Source: UBA4732 sp002404095
GTDB lineage: Bacteria; Planctomycetota; Planctomycetia; Gemmatales; Gemmataceae
Direction: 5' to 3'
DNA: 64,000 nucleotides
Assembly: GCA_036783645.1 (NCBI GenBank)
Contig: DAIPWT010000009.1
Location: forward strand, 22,773-86,772
In this document: piece after piece, positions 35,267 to 43,656 of the stretch
How positions within the stretch are numbered: position 1 is the first letter of the stretch
Layout: each line of letters begins with the position of its first letter
Notes under the pieces: generated by a model
Told to the model about the DNA's origin: nothing
Database searches by the model: none
Seen by the model: the letters and a program-made list of their open reading frames with translations, nothing else
Program-made: the position numbers and the translations under genes

Positions 35267-35455
35267 GTGAAGCCCTCCGTGCGCTGGCGTTCTCTGGTAA
35301 GAACACCCCGTGTAACGGAGGGCTTCCATGTTCATACATCGTTATTAGTTAAGACCATTCCGCATACAATCCTCTGGACGGCGTTGCATGGCGCCCCCGC
35401 TTGAATAGATGCCTATGGCCTTGACCCTCGCCGCCGTCCTGACGACCATAGGAGC

Positions 35456-36328
35456 ATGAACGATTGGCAACCTTACGTCGATGACTTGCTGAAACGACGG
35501 ACGCCGTGCGGCGGCTTCTCCGGCCAGCCGGGCGGCCGTCATCGTCCGGACGCGGCCGCCTGGGCCGTGTTGGCGCTGCGCGCCTTGGGGGCGATCCCCG
35601 AACCCGGTCCGGTCCTCGACCGGCTGGCGCAGGGCCAACTGCGGGACGGCCGTGTGCCCATCGACCCGGATTATCCACAAGCGTTTTGGCCCACGTCCGA
35701 GGCGATTCTGGCCTGGAACGGCTCCGCCGCTCATGCCTCGAACCAGACCCGCGCCGTCGATTTCCTTCTGCGCACCTCCGGCGTCCACTATCGTCTGGAT
35801 AAGGACGCCGTCGTGGAACACGACACGACGATCCGCGGTTGGCCGTGGATCGAGAAAACCCATTCATGGGTCGAGCCGACGGCGATGGCTTTGCTTGCCC
35901 TGGAATGCGCCGGCCAAGCGGGGCACGCCCGCGCGGAGGAGGCGCGGCGGATGCTGCTAAATCGTCAACTCGAATCCGGCGGCTGGAATTACGGCAACAC
36001 GAAGGTCTATTGCGTCGAATTAAGACCTTCAATGGAGAGTACCGGCCTGGCTCTGCACGCCCTGGCCGGCCACGTCAGCGCCAAGGACGTTCAAAAAAGT
36101 CTGGATTACCTGGAGACGGAAGTGTCGGGCACGCGCGGTCCTCTATGGCTGGGCTGGTCGGTCCTGGCCCTGAGCGCCTGGGGTCGCCGCCCCGCGGGCA
36201 TCGGCGCTTGGATCATGGAGAGCCTGGAACGGCAGTCGGTTTACGGCAGTTATGACACCGCCTGGATGGGCGCCCTTTTGCTGGCCGCCCGTTGTGAAAA
36301 CGGCCTTCATGCCAAGGAGGCTTCGTGA
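35456..36328 (+). CDS. squalene-cyclase/prenyltransferase-like repeat protein
   Basis: A 290-residue protein made of alpha-alpha barrel repeats of the terpene cyclase/prenyltransferase type (GGFSGQPGGRHRPDAAAWAV, then THSWVEPTAMALLALECAG, QLESGGWNYGN, WLGWSVLALSAWG). The cyclase DxDD motif is not seen and the protein is less than half the length of squalene-hopene cyclases, so enzymatic cyclisation is unlikely; a binding or scaffold role is possible. AGGAG precedes the ATG. Its last codons overlap the GTG of the DUF362 gene by four bases, so the two are translated together. Confidence 0.85.
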   Translation: MNDWQPYVDDLLKRRTPCGGFSGQPGGRHRPDAAAWAVLALRALGAIPEPGPVLDRLAQGQLRDGRVPIDPDYPQAFWPTSEAILAWNGSAAHASNQTRAVDFLLRTSGVHYRLDKDAVVEHDTTIRGWPWIEKTHSWVEPTAMALLALECAGQAGHARAEEARRMLLNRQLESGGWNYGNTKVYCVELRPSMESTGLALHALAGHVSAKDVQKSLDYLETEVSGTRGPLWLGWSVLALSAWGRRPAGIGAWIMESLERQSVYGSYDTAWMGALLLAARCENGLHAKEAS

Positions 36329-37395
36329 CCTCGAACCCCTTTATCGACCTGCTTAAACGGCTCATGGCCCGGTTCGCCCTGCGCGGCTCGTCCGGCGCGA
36401 TCACCGACATGGGGCTGCACCGGGTCTTCAACGGCGAGGCGTGGCAGACCCAGACTTTCATCGCCAAAGCGGATAGCTATGAGCAGGATTTGGCGGCCGT
36501 CGTCTCGTCGGGGATGGCGCAACTCGGCGTGACGCGCGCGGAAGTGGAAGGCAAGACTATCCTACTCAAGCCCAATTTAGTCGAAACCTCCTCGGTCAAG
36601 TCCGCCTGCATCAACACGCATCCGCGCGTGATGTACGCCGCCGTGGTCGCCTTCCAACGACTCGGAGCGGCCCGCGTCCTCATTGGCGAAGGAGCCGGCC
36701 ATCGCCGCGATTCCATGATTCTCCTGGAGCAATCGGGTCTGGTCGATGTGTTGAAAGAGACGGGCGCCGCCTTTGTCGATCTCAATTATGCGGAAGTGAC
36801 GGCGGTTCCGAACGCCGGCCGGATCAGCCGGCTGAAACGGTTCATGCTGCCGCGCGTGGTGCGCGAAGCGGATTGGGTGGTGTCGATGGCCAAGCTCAAG
36901 ACGCATCATTGGGCGGGCGTCACATTGGCCATGAAGAACCTTTACGGCGTGGTGCCGGGCGCCTATTACGGCTGGCCGAAGAATGTGTTGCACCACGTCG
37001 GCTTGCAGCAGTCAATTTACGACGTGGCGGCCACGGTCAACGCTCATTTCGCCATCGTGGACGGCATCATCGGCATGGAGGGCGACGGCCCGATCCTCGG
37101 CGAAGCCAAGCCGGCCGGCGTGTTGGTCATGGGCCGCAACCTGCCGGCCGTGGACGCCACCTGTTCGCGCGTGATGGGCATCGACCCCGTGTGGATTCCC
37201 TATCTGGCCGCGTCGCCGTACTTCCTCGGCCCGATCCACGAGGACGAGATCGAGCAGCGCGGCGAACGCATCGACGCGGTGAAAACGGAGTTCCGGCTGC
37301 TGGAACACATCCACGTCCACCGTTACTTGATGGGGAGGCGGCGGACGAAGACGGCGGCAGGGGGCAAGGAAACGTATGGGATGTTCACGTATTAG
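36325..37395 (+). CDS. DUF362 domain protein
   Basis: A 356-residue protein of the DUF362 family (KTILLKPNLVETSSVKSACI, then NTHPRVMYAAV, MAKLKTHHWAGVTLAMKNLY and HFAIVDGIIGMEGDGPILGE). Many relatives carry a ferredoxin-like 4Fe-4S module; none is present here. GTG 36325 is preceded by AAGGAGG and overlaps the stop of the barrel-repeat gene. The biochemical role of DUF362 is unknown; the coupling suggests that both proteins act in one complex or pathway. A bidirectional-looking palindrome follows two bases after the stop. Confidence 0.88.
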   Translation: MTSNPFIDLLKRLMARFALRGSSGAITDMGLHRVFNGEAWQTQTFIAKADSYEQDLAAVVSSGMAQLGVTRAEVEGKTILLKPNLVETSSVKSACINTHPRVMYAAVVAFQRLGAARVLIGEGAGHRRDSMILLEQSGLVDVLKETGAAFVDLNYAEVTAVPNAGRISRLKRFMLPRVVREADWVVSMAKLKTHHWAGVTLAMKNLYGVVPGAYYGWPKNVLHHVGLQQSIYDVAATVNAHFAIVDGIIGMEGDGPILGEAKPAGVLVMGRNLPAVDATCSRVMGIDPVWIPYLAASPYFLGPIHEDEIEQRGERIDAVKTEFRLLEHIHVHRYLMGRRRTKTAAGGKETYGMFTY

Positions 37396-37396
37396 A

Positions 37397-37481
37397 GCCG
37401 GCGCCGGTTAGCCGCGACGCGCTAGCGGAGCGCGGGGAGTTCACGCGCTCTGCTAGCGCGTCGCGGCTAATCGGCGCCGGC
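37397..37481. repeat. AGCCGCGAC-family palindrome with different inner arms
   Basis: GCCGGCGCCGGTTAGCCGCG at 37397 onward pairs with 37444-37481 almost perfectly. It has the AGCCGCGAC end and a GGAGCGC inner block as in copies 2133 and 59026, but its middle is GCGCTAGC instead of CCGAAGG, and the opposite arm is changed to match. It lies between two convergent stops, where it could end transcription in both directions. Confidence 0.85.
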
Positions 37482-37489
37482 TTACCTCG

Positions 37490-39391
37490 TCACTTTGCTT
37501 TCATCTTCTCAATCCGGTCCTTGAGGGCCTCGATGTATTCTTGCGTGCGACCGCCATCGACGGGCTGCTCCTCACCCGGCTTCGGTTCGAGGCGAGCCAT
37601 TTCTTCTTGAAGCGTCCGAGATCGAATGAAGCGCTCCCTGATGACGAAGCTATACGTGCCGTTCGCTTCCTTCGGCATCTGGACCCGGACCCACCATATG
37701 TCATAAAGGAACGCCATCCCCGGATCCCAGCCGCCGCCGACGGCTTCGAGTTCCGCCCCAGGCGGCAGTTGCTTCGTCTCCGCGATCTTCTTGAAGGCGT
37801 CGAACAGCTTGTCCGTCACGGCGGAATCTTCCGGCCGCTTTGCCGCCCGAATCGCGGCAATGACTTCCGGTTCGGTGATCGGCGTCTCATCCTTTCCAAT
37901 AGGGTTATGCGCTGCTTTCGTGTTCAGCGCTTTGATTGCGTCCGAAAGGGATGTTCGGGCGCCGTCCTTTGCCTTAGAGTTCTTATCCTTCACCTCGAAC
38001 TCCACAGTGCCCGTCGAAAGCGTCGGATGGCTGTACACCATACGGCCGAATGCGATATTGTACTTCCCCGGCCGCACTCGGATCGTCGGTGTGCTGACTA
38101 CGGTTGTCGGGTCGGCCTTTCCCTCCAAGACTTCCTCGACCGCGACCTCCGGTTTATACAGTGTGACCGTTTCGCCTGGTTTAAGAATCCGTTTGGTCGG
38201 GACCGCCCAAAACAACCACAAAGGCGGCATGGCGACGTAGACAGTTTTCCCTTGCGCATCGGTGATCTTTGGCGCGTACTCTTGGAGACGTCCGTGGCTG
38301 ATCGTTATCGCGGCGCTGCTGACATTTCGCACCGTGAGTTCAAGTTTGATTTCCTGCCCGGCGCGATAGGCGATCTTGTCGGCAGGCACAAGGGCGAGGC
38401 CAAGTTGAAGGCCGTTCACTTCCTTGCCCCAGGCGAATTCCTCTTCCTTCTTTTCCGGTTCCTGTTTCGCTGACGTTGCCACAGGTTTCTCCGCAAGGGC
38501 CGGCTTGTCCTCCTGACCCACCGCCGTCCGGCAGGTGAGAACAGTCGCCCCGGTCGCCACGAAGCCAAGGATCAGCACGACGGCGATAACCGTCTTGAGT
38601 TTGGTGAACAACATTGCCTTCATCACTCCTTCCGTAAGGGCGGCGACCTTGACCGAGATCGCTCCCGTAGCCGCCGCCTTTCCCGCCGCAAGCAGACTTG
38701 CGGCTTTGATCGTTGAGACCACCACCGAGGTCGGCACGCCCGCCGACGCCGCCTGTTGGGACAGCACCGCCGCCAACGCCCCGCCCGACAAGGCGACGCC
38801 CCGCCGTGTGAGCCGCTTCGCCAGCATGATTCTTGCCCTCGCCAACCGGCCCGCCACCGTCCCTTCGGGACAGCCGAGTTGCCGAGCGGCTTCCTTGCGC
38901 GTCTTACCTTCCAGATCGCATAGGACAATGACGCCACGATACTTGTCAGGCAGGCGGCTCAACTCTTCGTCAAGCAGGGGTTGCAGGTCGCGCCACGGGT
39001 CTTGTTGGGTCGGGGCTGGTTCGGGCATTTCCGCCACCTGGCTTTCTCGCCCCTTCCTCTTGGCGGCGGTCGCCCGCGCCTTCAACGCCGTCTGGTGAGC
39101 CACCCCATAGAGCCAGTTGGCAAGCAACTCCCTTGAGGCAATCGACGCCGCCTTACGGACGAGGACGAGGAAGGTGGTTTGGAAGGCGTCCTCGGCGTCG
39201 TGGTGATTGTGGAGGACGCGGCGGCAGACGCCCCACACCATCGGCCCATGCCGCCGCACAAGGGCCGCAATAGCCGCCTCGTCACGGCGGCTAAGGTAGT
39301 CCTCCAGCAATTGCCCATCGGTCAGCCCGGCGCCGTCGCGCAGAACCCTGCGTAGGTGCTGGATGAACCCGCTCATCTGGTTGGTCGCCAT
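37490..39391 (-). CDS. ECF sigma factor with fused transmembrane sensor domain
   Basis: A 633-residue protein. Residues about 25-190 are a sigma module: region 2 (HHDAEDAFQTTFLVLVRKAA) and region 4 (LPDKYRGVIVLCDLEGKTRK, then EAARQLGCPEGTVAGRLARA). A Ser/Ala-rich linker leads to one membrane span (TVIAVVLILGFVATGATVLT, about 290-310) and an extracytoplasmic region of 320 residues with a beta-sandwich part (YRAGQEIKLELTVRNVSSAA). The sigma and sensor being one chain is typical of planctomycetes; how it is released is unknown. ATG 39391 has AAGGA upstream; 48 codons above it are non-coding. Confidence 0.9.
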   Translation of the reverse strand: MATNQMSGFIQHLRRVLRDGAGLTDGQLLEDYLSRRDEAAIAALVRRHGPMVWGVCRRVLHNHHDAEDAFQTTFLVLVRKAASIASRELLANWLYGVAHQTALKARATAAKRKGRESQVAEMPEPAPTQQDPWRDLQPLLDEELSRLPDKYRGVIVLCDLEGKTRKEAARQLGCPEGTVAGRLARARIMLAKRLTRRGVALSGGALAAVLSQQAASAGVPTSVVVSTIKAASLLAAGKAAATGAISVKVAALTEGVMKAMLFTKLKTVIAVVLILGFVATGATVLTCRTAVGQEDKPALAEKPVATSAKQEPEKKEEEFAWGKEVNGLQLGLALVPADKIAYRAGQEIKLELTVRNVSSAAITISHGRLQEYAPKITDAQGKTVYVAMPPLWLFWAVPTKRILKPGETVTLYKPEVAVEEVLEGKADPTTVVSTPTIRVRPGKYNIAFGRMVYSHPTLSTGTVEFEVKDKNSKAKDGARTSLSDAIKALNTKAAHNPIGKDETPITEPEVIAAIRAAKRPEDSAVTDKLFDAFKKIAETKQLPPGAELEAVGGGWDPGMAFLYDIWWVRVQMPKEANGTYSFVIRERFIRSRTLQEEMARLEPKPGEEQPVDGGRTQEYIEALKDRIEKMKAK

Positions 39392-39488
39392 GTCCGTTCC
39401 TTTGCGGGGGCGACGGTCGCCCTCTACCCTATTACTACCGGCGGACGGCGGTTTTGATACACGAGTTTTCTTGGGGTGAAGCGTTTTT

Positions 39489-39575
39489 CGTTTAACCCGT
39501 AGCCGTAGGCGAGGCCGGCCCGCGTCCGTCAGCACGTTCCGGCCCTTGGCCTCGCCTACGGCTACGGGTTAAACG
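39489..39575. repeat. perfect 28-bp-stem palindrome
   Basis: CGTTTAACCCGTAGCCGTAG (39489 onward) pairs without mismatch with 39548-39575 over 28 bp. It lies between the esterase stop and the start of the sigma gene, both on the minus strand, so transcripts of the esterase could end in it and the sigma promoter must lie on or near it. Confidence 0.85.
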
Positions 39576-39631
39576 ATCCTAAAGAGATGGATTTTTGGGC
39601 TAGTTCTTACACTTCTAATTCCTTCGGGCGG

Positions 39632-40645
39632 CTACTTCGCCTCCGCTTTCCGCTCGGCAAGCCTTTTGTCCAGCCAGTCGGCGACGACTTTCCCATCCCC
39701 CTCCTGGTAGACGTCATGGCCAACCCTTTTGCGGATAATCAAGTCGGCCGGGACGTCGGCCGCCTTCAACCGCTCCGCCAACTTCTCGGCCTGGCGAACC
39801 AGCAGGGTGTCCTTCTCGCCGTAGATCAGCAAGCCGGGCCCCGAGTCGGCTGAGACGAGGGATGCCGGAGACAACGCCTTCAACCTCTGGCGTATCTGCT
39901 CCTCATCGGTCACTGGAGAAAAGCTGAGGGATTTTTGGTGGTAGTCGCGGAACACGATGGGGAAGTGATCGATCTTCGCCTTCTTCCTTATTTCCTCCGG
40001 CAAGCGGAATTCGAGGATGCTCTTCCCCTCGGCCTCGTAGTTCACCAGGTCGGTTGGGCCACCGAAGCTGACGAAAGCGGCGACCCGGCTCGACTCCCGC
40101 TCGACCGGGTCGTAGCGGCCGAGGCCCGTGGGGTCCGGCACTGGGAAGGGCGGTCCCTTGCCGCCGCTCACGCCCACGAGGGCGGCGAGATGACCACCTG
40201 AACTGATGCCGATTATGGCGAGCCGATCCGCATCCACCCGGTACTCCTTGGCGTGATACCGGACGTAGCGCACCGCCCGGTGAACGTCAGGAACAATTTC
40301 GTCGAGCGGAAAGACAGGAAAACTGCTATGGCCGACGACGAAGACGGTATAGCCTCGCCCCAGGACGTCGGTTAAGAGCGGGCCTGGCTCGAACCTTTCC
40401 ACGTTCGACACCCACTCCACGCCGGCAATCCAGAGGATCGCGGCGCCGTTCTCCTTCCCCTTCGGCCGGAACACGTCCATCGTGAGGGCGAGGCCGGCCT
40501 TGCGACCATAGATCACGTCGCGGGTGCGGGTATACGGAGGCTCGTCATCGGCGGCGGCCGCAAGGCCTGCCGCCGCGAATAGCCCCAGAACCACACTCAA
40601 CACCGTCAATCGGTTATGCAATTTCGTCGTGTGAACACCTTTCAT
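39632..40645 (-). CDS. secreted alpha/beta-hydrolase (esterase/lipase type)
   Basis: A 337-residue protein with signal peptide (LTVLSVVLGLFAAAGLAAAA) and an alpha/beta-hydrolase core. The nucleophile serine lies in GISSGGH, the acid in YGEKDTLLV and the histidine in VGHDVYQ. The lead-in MDVFRPKGKENGAAILWIAG is that of BD-FAE/carboxylesterase relatives. The ATG overlaps the stop of the upstream sigma gene (ATGA), so production is tied to it; a TTG six bases earlier is less likely. A periplasmic ester or polysaccharide-ester hydrolase is the probable role; the substrate is unknown. Confidence 0.88.
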   Translation of the reverse strand: MKGVHTTKLHNRLTVLSVVLGLFAAAGLAAAADDEPPYTRTRDVIYGRKAGLALTMDVFRPKGKENGAAILWIAGVEWVSNVERFEPGPLLTDVLGRGYTVFVVGHSSFPVFPLDEIVPDVHRAVRYVRYHAKEYRVDADRLAIIGISSGGHLAALVGVSGGKGPPFPVPDPTGLGRYDPVERESSRVAAFVSFGGPTDLVNYEAEGKSILEFRLPEEIRKKAKIDHFPIVFRDYHQKSLSFSPVTDEEQIRQRLKALSPASLVSADSGPGLLIYGEKDTLLVRQAEKLAERLKAADVPADLIIRKRVGHDVYQEGDGKVVADWLDKRLAERKAEAK

Positions 40646-42447
40646 CGCCAATCCACCGAGCCTAGAACGTCCTCAATCTTCCGCTGCCCCTGGGGGTTGA
40701 AATGCCCTTCGTTGTCGTAGAGTTCCTTCCGATTTCGTCCGTCGGCGTCGATGACGACGATAAACTGGTGGAAGGCTTCGCCGCCCTTGGGCTTGGCCGG
40801 CTCCCGGTCAACTCTGTAGAGCAGTTTCTTTCCCGACGGCGACCACCCGCAAAAAAAGCTCACGCCAGCGGCTTCCCGCGTCGCCTGGCGGAGCGGCCCG
40901 CCGCTTAGGTCGCCGACGAACACTTGAAATTTTCCGTCGTCGTCGCCCTGCGGCCCGGCGACCTGCTTGCCATCTGGGGAGATGCGCCACCGTGGGGGAT
41001 TTAGGATCGTCACTTTGTCGAACAGCCGTTCAACCTTGCCGGTGGCGTACTCCACCCGGTAAAGCTCGGCGTCGCCCTTCCCATTCTTTAGATCGACGTT
41101 TTTCGCGGTAAGGAACCACTTGCCGTCGGGCGAGACGTCGGCCGGCCAATGACCTTCCGGCAACTTCAGATCCGCGACCTTGAGCGTGGAGACGTCGAGC
41201 AGCTGAAACTTCAAGTCGCTTGGGACGAAGTCCTTGGGCTTCTCCAAGCTGGGAAGGACGAGGTGCTTGCCGTCCGGCATCCAGAAGAAATCAGTGATAG
41301 ATGGGTCCAACGCCACCCTCATCCCTGGCCGGGGTTGGTCGAACTGCCAGATTTCCAGGACCATCCCCGGCTGGACGTGGACTGTGCGCAGGTAGGCCAC
41401 GGATTTGCCGTCCGGGGCGGTGCGGTGCGTCCTGATATATTCGCTGTGGCCGAGTTCATCGCCGATCAAGGTGAGGCCCGAGTGATCCGCCTTGAGCCTG
41501 GCGAATTGGTTGAAGTGAGAGACGACCAGGATTCTATCCAGGGGATCATCGGCCCCGGTCTTCGGCGCCGCTTCGGCCTTGGCTTCGGCAGGCGGCGGTG
41601 CGGCGGGCGCGGGGCGCATCGTCAGCCATCCGCCGGCAGCCAGCACCACCGCCAGGACAAACGCCCCGGCGAGCTTGAGAAAGGTGAAGGACATACTCCG
41701 AATGACCTCCTGGGCTAAGTGTGACACTGTTGATGAAATCAAGCCGCGGGCGACGGCCTCCCTAGCCGTCGTGACCGAAGCGCGTGCCGTCCTGACGAAG
41801 AATGTCGTCGGCAAGGGCGGGCGGGCTTCAGCCAGGATACCCGCGAGCGGGACCGCGCTTGGCCCGACCCCACGACGAGCCAGACTGTCGCGGAGCTTGT
41901 TCCGCGCCCGTTCGAGGCGGCCCCGGAATGCGGTGACTGTCCAGCCCAACTCGGCCGCGGCTTCGTCATGGGTCTTGCCCTGCAAGTAGCAGAGCACGAG
42001 CGGCCCCTTGTAGCGGGCCGGCAGCTTCTCCAGTTCCGCGTGCAGCAGTTCTCCCGCCTCGCGGACGGTCAAGTCTTCGGCGGCGGCCACCGGCGCGACG
42101 GCGAGACCCTCGCGGGCTTGGCGACGAGCGATCGCGGCGCGTAGCTTGCGGGCTGTGCGGAACGCGACGCCGTGGAGCCAACTCGGCAGCGAATCGTGCT
42201 TGCGGACGCTTGATGCTTTCTGGGCCAAGACGAGGAAAGTGGCCTGCGCGGCGTCCTCGGCATCGGCCGTGTTGCGCAGTACGCCGCGACAGACCCGGTA
42301 AACCATCGGCCCGTGCCTACAGACGACCGCCGTGAAGGCGGCTTCGTCTCGGGCCGCAAGGAACCGGCGGAGCAACTCGGCGTCGGGCTCGCCGCGAAGT
42401 TCTGAAACCACAATGCGCCGTATGAAGTCACTGACCGCGGCCATCAT
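40642..42447 (-). CDS. ECF sigma factor with C-terminal beta-propeller
   Basis: About 601 residues. A sigma module (region 2 NTADAEDAAQATFLVLAQKA; region 4 LPARYKGPLVLCYLQGKTHD) is joined by a linker to one membrane span (FLKLAGAFVLAVVLAAGGWL, about residue 260) and a TolB/WD40-like propeller (blades such as HRTAPDGKSVAYLRTVH, VSPDGKWFLTAKNV, ISPDGKQVAG). AGGGGAAGA precedes the ATG at 42447. It is translationally coupled to the esterase. The propeller is presumably the extracytoplasmic sensor. Paralogue of the sigma factor encoded 1 kb downstream. Confidence 0.9.
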   Translation of the reverse strand: MMAAVSDFIRRIVVSELRGEPDAELLRRFLAARDEAAFTAVVCRHGPMVYRVCRGVLRNTADAEDAAQATFLVLAQKASSVRKHDSLPSWLHGVAFRTARKLRAAIARRQAREGLAVAPVAAAEDLTVREAGELLHAELEKLPARYKGPLVLCYLQGKTHDEAAAELGWTVTAFRGRLERARNKLRDSLARRGVGPSAVPLAGILAEARPPLPTTFFVRTARASVTTAREAVARGLISSTVSHLAQEVIRSMSFTFLKLAGAFVLAVVLAAGGWLTMRPAPAAPPPAEAKAEAAPKTGADDPLDRILVVSHFNQFARLKADHSGLTLIGDELGHSEYIRTHRTAPDGKSVAYLRTVHVQPGMVLEIWQFDQPRPGMRVALDPSITDFFWMPDGKHLVLPSLEKPKDFVPSDLKFQLLDVSTLKVADLKLPEGHWPADVSPDGKWFLTAKNVDLKNGKGDAELYRVEYATGKVERLFDKVTILNPPRWRISPDGKQVAGPQGDDDGKFQVFVGDLSGGPLRQATREAAGVSFFCGWSPSGKKLLYRVDREPAKPKGGEAFHQFIVVIDADGRNRKELYDNEGHFNPQGQRKIEDVLGSVDWR

Positions 42448-42545
42448 TCTTCCCCTGCCTAACACCGTGTAGTGCCCGCGGGGACGAGTCGTTTCATGCG
42501 ACTTTTCAGATTTTCTCCGGGACTGAATAACATTGTGCCGTCGAA

Positions 42546-42574
42546 GCGCGCTCCCCTTCGGGTCGCGGCTAAAC
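42546..42574. repeat. single arm of the AGCCGCGAC palindrome
   Basis: GCGCGCTCCCCTTCGGGTCG and the following CGGCTAAAC are one half of the 2133/59026 palindrome without the other arm. On the minus strand its GTTTAG supplies the last valine codon and the stop of the metallophosphoesterase gene. Confidence 0.75.
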
Positions 42575-43435
42575 GTCGTCGCGCCGCAGAGTGAACACCG
42601 TGATCTCCGGCCGCGCGTTGAAGCGCACCGGATACTTCACCACGCCGAGGCCGCGGTTAATGTACAGCCTGCGGCCGTCGTACAGATCGACCTCGCCGGC
42701 CACGTAGCGAGGGTTGGTGACCGACGTGAACGGCGGCGGCAGGAACGGCGGCTTGCACTGGCCGCCGTGCGTGTGGCCGCACAGAATCCAGCCCTGATAG
42801 CCCTCCCAAACGTCGCCGTCGGCCGCGTCCGGGTTATGGAGCAAAAAGAGATTGGCTTTGTCGTTATCTAACTTTAGCGTCGCCCGGTCGATGTCGCATT
42901 GACCGCTCCATAGGTCGTCGGCCCCGCTGATGGTTAAGCCCTGAACGTCACAGCTGGTGTTGCGCAGCATTTGCAGGCCGAGGCCGGTAAGTCGGGCCGT
43001 TAGCCGGTCGGCGACATCGGTGACTCTATGGCTCCTCGTGTAGTCGTGATTGCCGAGGATGCCCACCGTCGCCAACCGCGCCGGCGGCAGGTCTTCCAAT
43101 ACGCGACAAACGTGGTCCAATTCCTCGTCGCGCTTGCAGGTCATGAAGTCGCCGGTCACGACGAGAATGTCGGGGGCAAACTGGCTCACGGTCTGGAAGG
43201 CGTCGCGGAGATACGAATCGGACACCTCGGGGCCGATGTGTAGGTCGCTGATCTGCACGAGCGTCTTGCCGATCAGCGAGTCCGGCAGAAAGCGGATGGG
43301 TAGGTCGCGGCGCACGACTTCGATCCAGTGCGGTTCGACGAGCCAGGCGTATCCGCCGAGGCCGACGGCGCCGCCGAGTAGACCGAGGGCCGTGCGTTTC
43401 AGGAAGGCGCGGCGGTTGGGGGCGGGTGGGTTCAT
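42569..43435 (-). CDS. Tat-exported metallophosphoesterase
   Basis: A 288-residue calcineurin-type phosphoesterase. The N-terminus NRRAFLKRTALGLLGGAVGL is a twin-arginine export signal. Metal-binding motifs are complete: DLHIG, GDFM, GNHDY and GHTHGGQ. It resembles the YkuE/UDP-diacylglucosamine-hydrolase-like group, but the substrate is not certain. Its stop codon is provided by a repeat half-copy (previous entry), so the natural C-terminus may have been changed slightly. No neighbour is on the same strand within 100 bases. Confidence 0.9.
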   Translation of the reverse strand: MNPPAPNRRAFLKRTALGLLGGAVGLGGYAWLVEPHWIEVVRRDLPIRFLPDSLIGKTLVQISDLHIGPEVSDSYLRDAFQTVSQFAPDILVVTGDFMTCKRDEELDHVCRVLEDLPPARLATVGILGNHDYTRSHRVTDVADRLTARLTGLGLQMLRNTSCDVQGLTISGADDLWSGQCDIDRATLKLDNDKANLFLLHNPDAADGDVWEGYQGWILCGHTHGGQCKPPFLPPPFTSVTNPRYVAGEVDLYDGRRLYINRGLGVVKYPVRFNARPEITVFTLRRDDV

Positions 43436-43656
43436 GCGTCATCCGGTCGTCGGCGCCAAGGGCATTGGTAAGGGTAGCTTGTTTTCGGAAAGGGCGTCAA
43501 CCCAGGGTGCGTCTTCGCACCCCGGACTCACGAGTACGTTCGCCCGGGGTGTACAGCCGGGCGCCGTTTGCGGAGCGCCTCCGCTCTGCTACGATAAGGC
43601 GCTTTGATTCGCCGTCCCCTAGCCCGATAGTTCGTTTACGCCTTATTGAGGTCTTT

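Larger units (their letters stand above)
34073..35399. mobile_element. defective IS4-type insertion sequence
   Basis: Perfect 23-bp terminal inverted repeats (starting CGGGGGCGCCATGCAACGCC at 34073; partner 35377-35399) enclose 1327 bp with one decayed transposase gene on the minus strand. No clear target-site duplication is visible. The element lacks the middle of its transposase and is immobile unless mobilised in trans. Confidence 0.88.

Noticed and set aside
43426..43656. extended N-terminus of the degenerate AAA+ protein
   Set aside because: The codons before ATG 43657 are Arg/Ser-rich and unlike protein; the ATG has a ribosome site.
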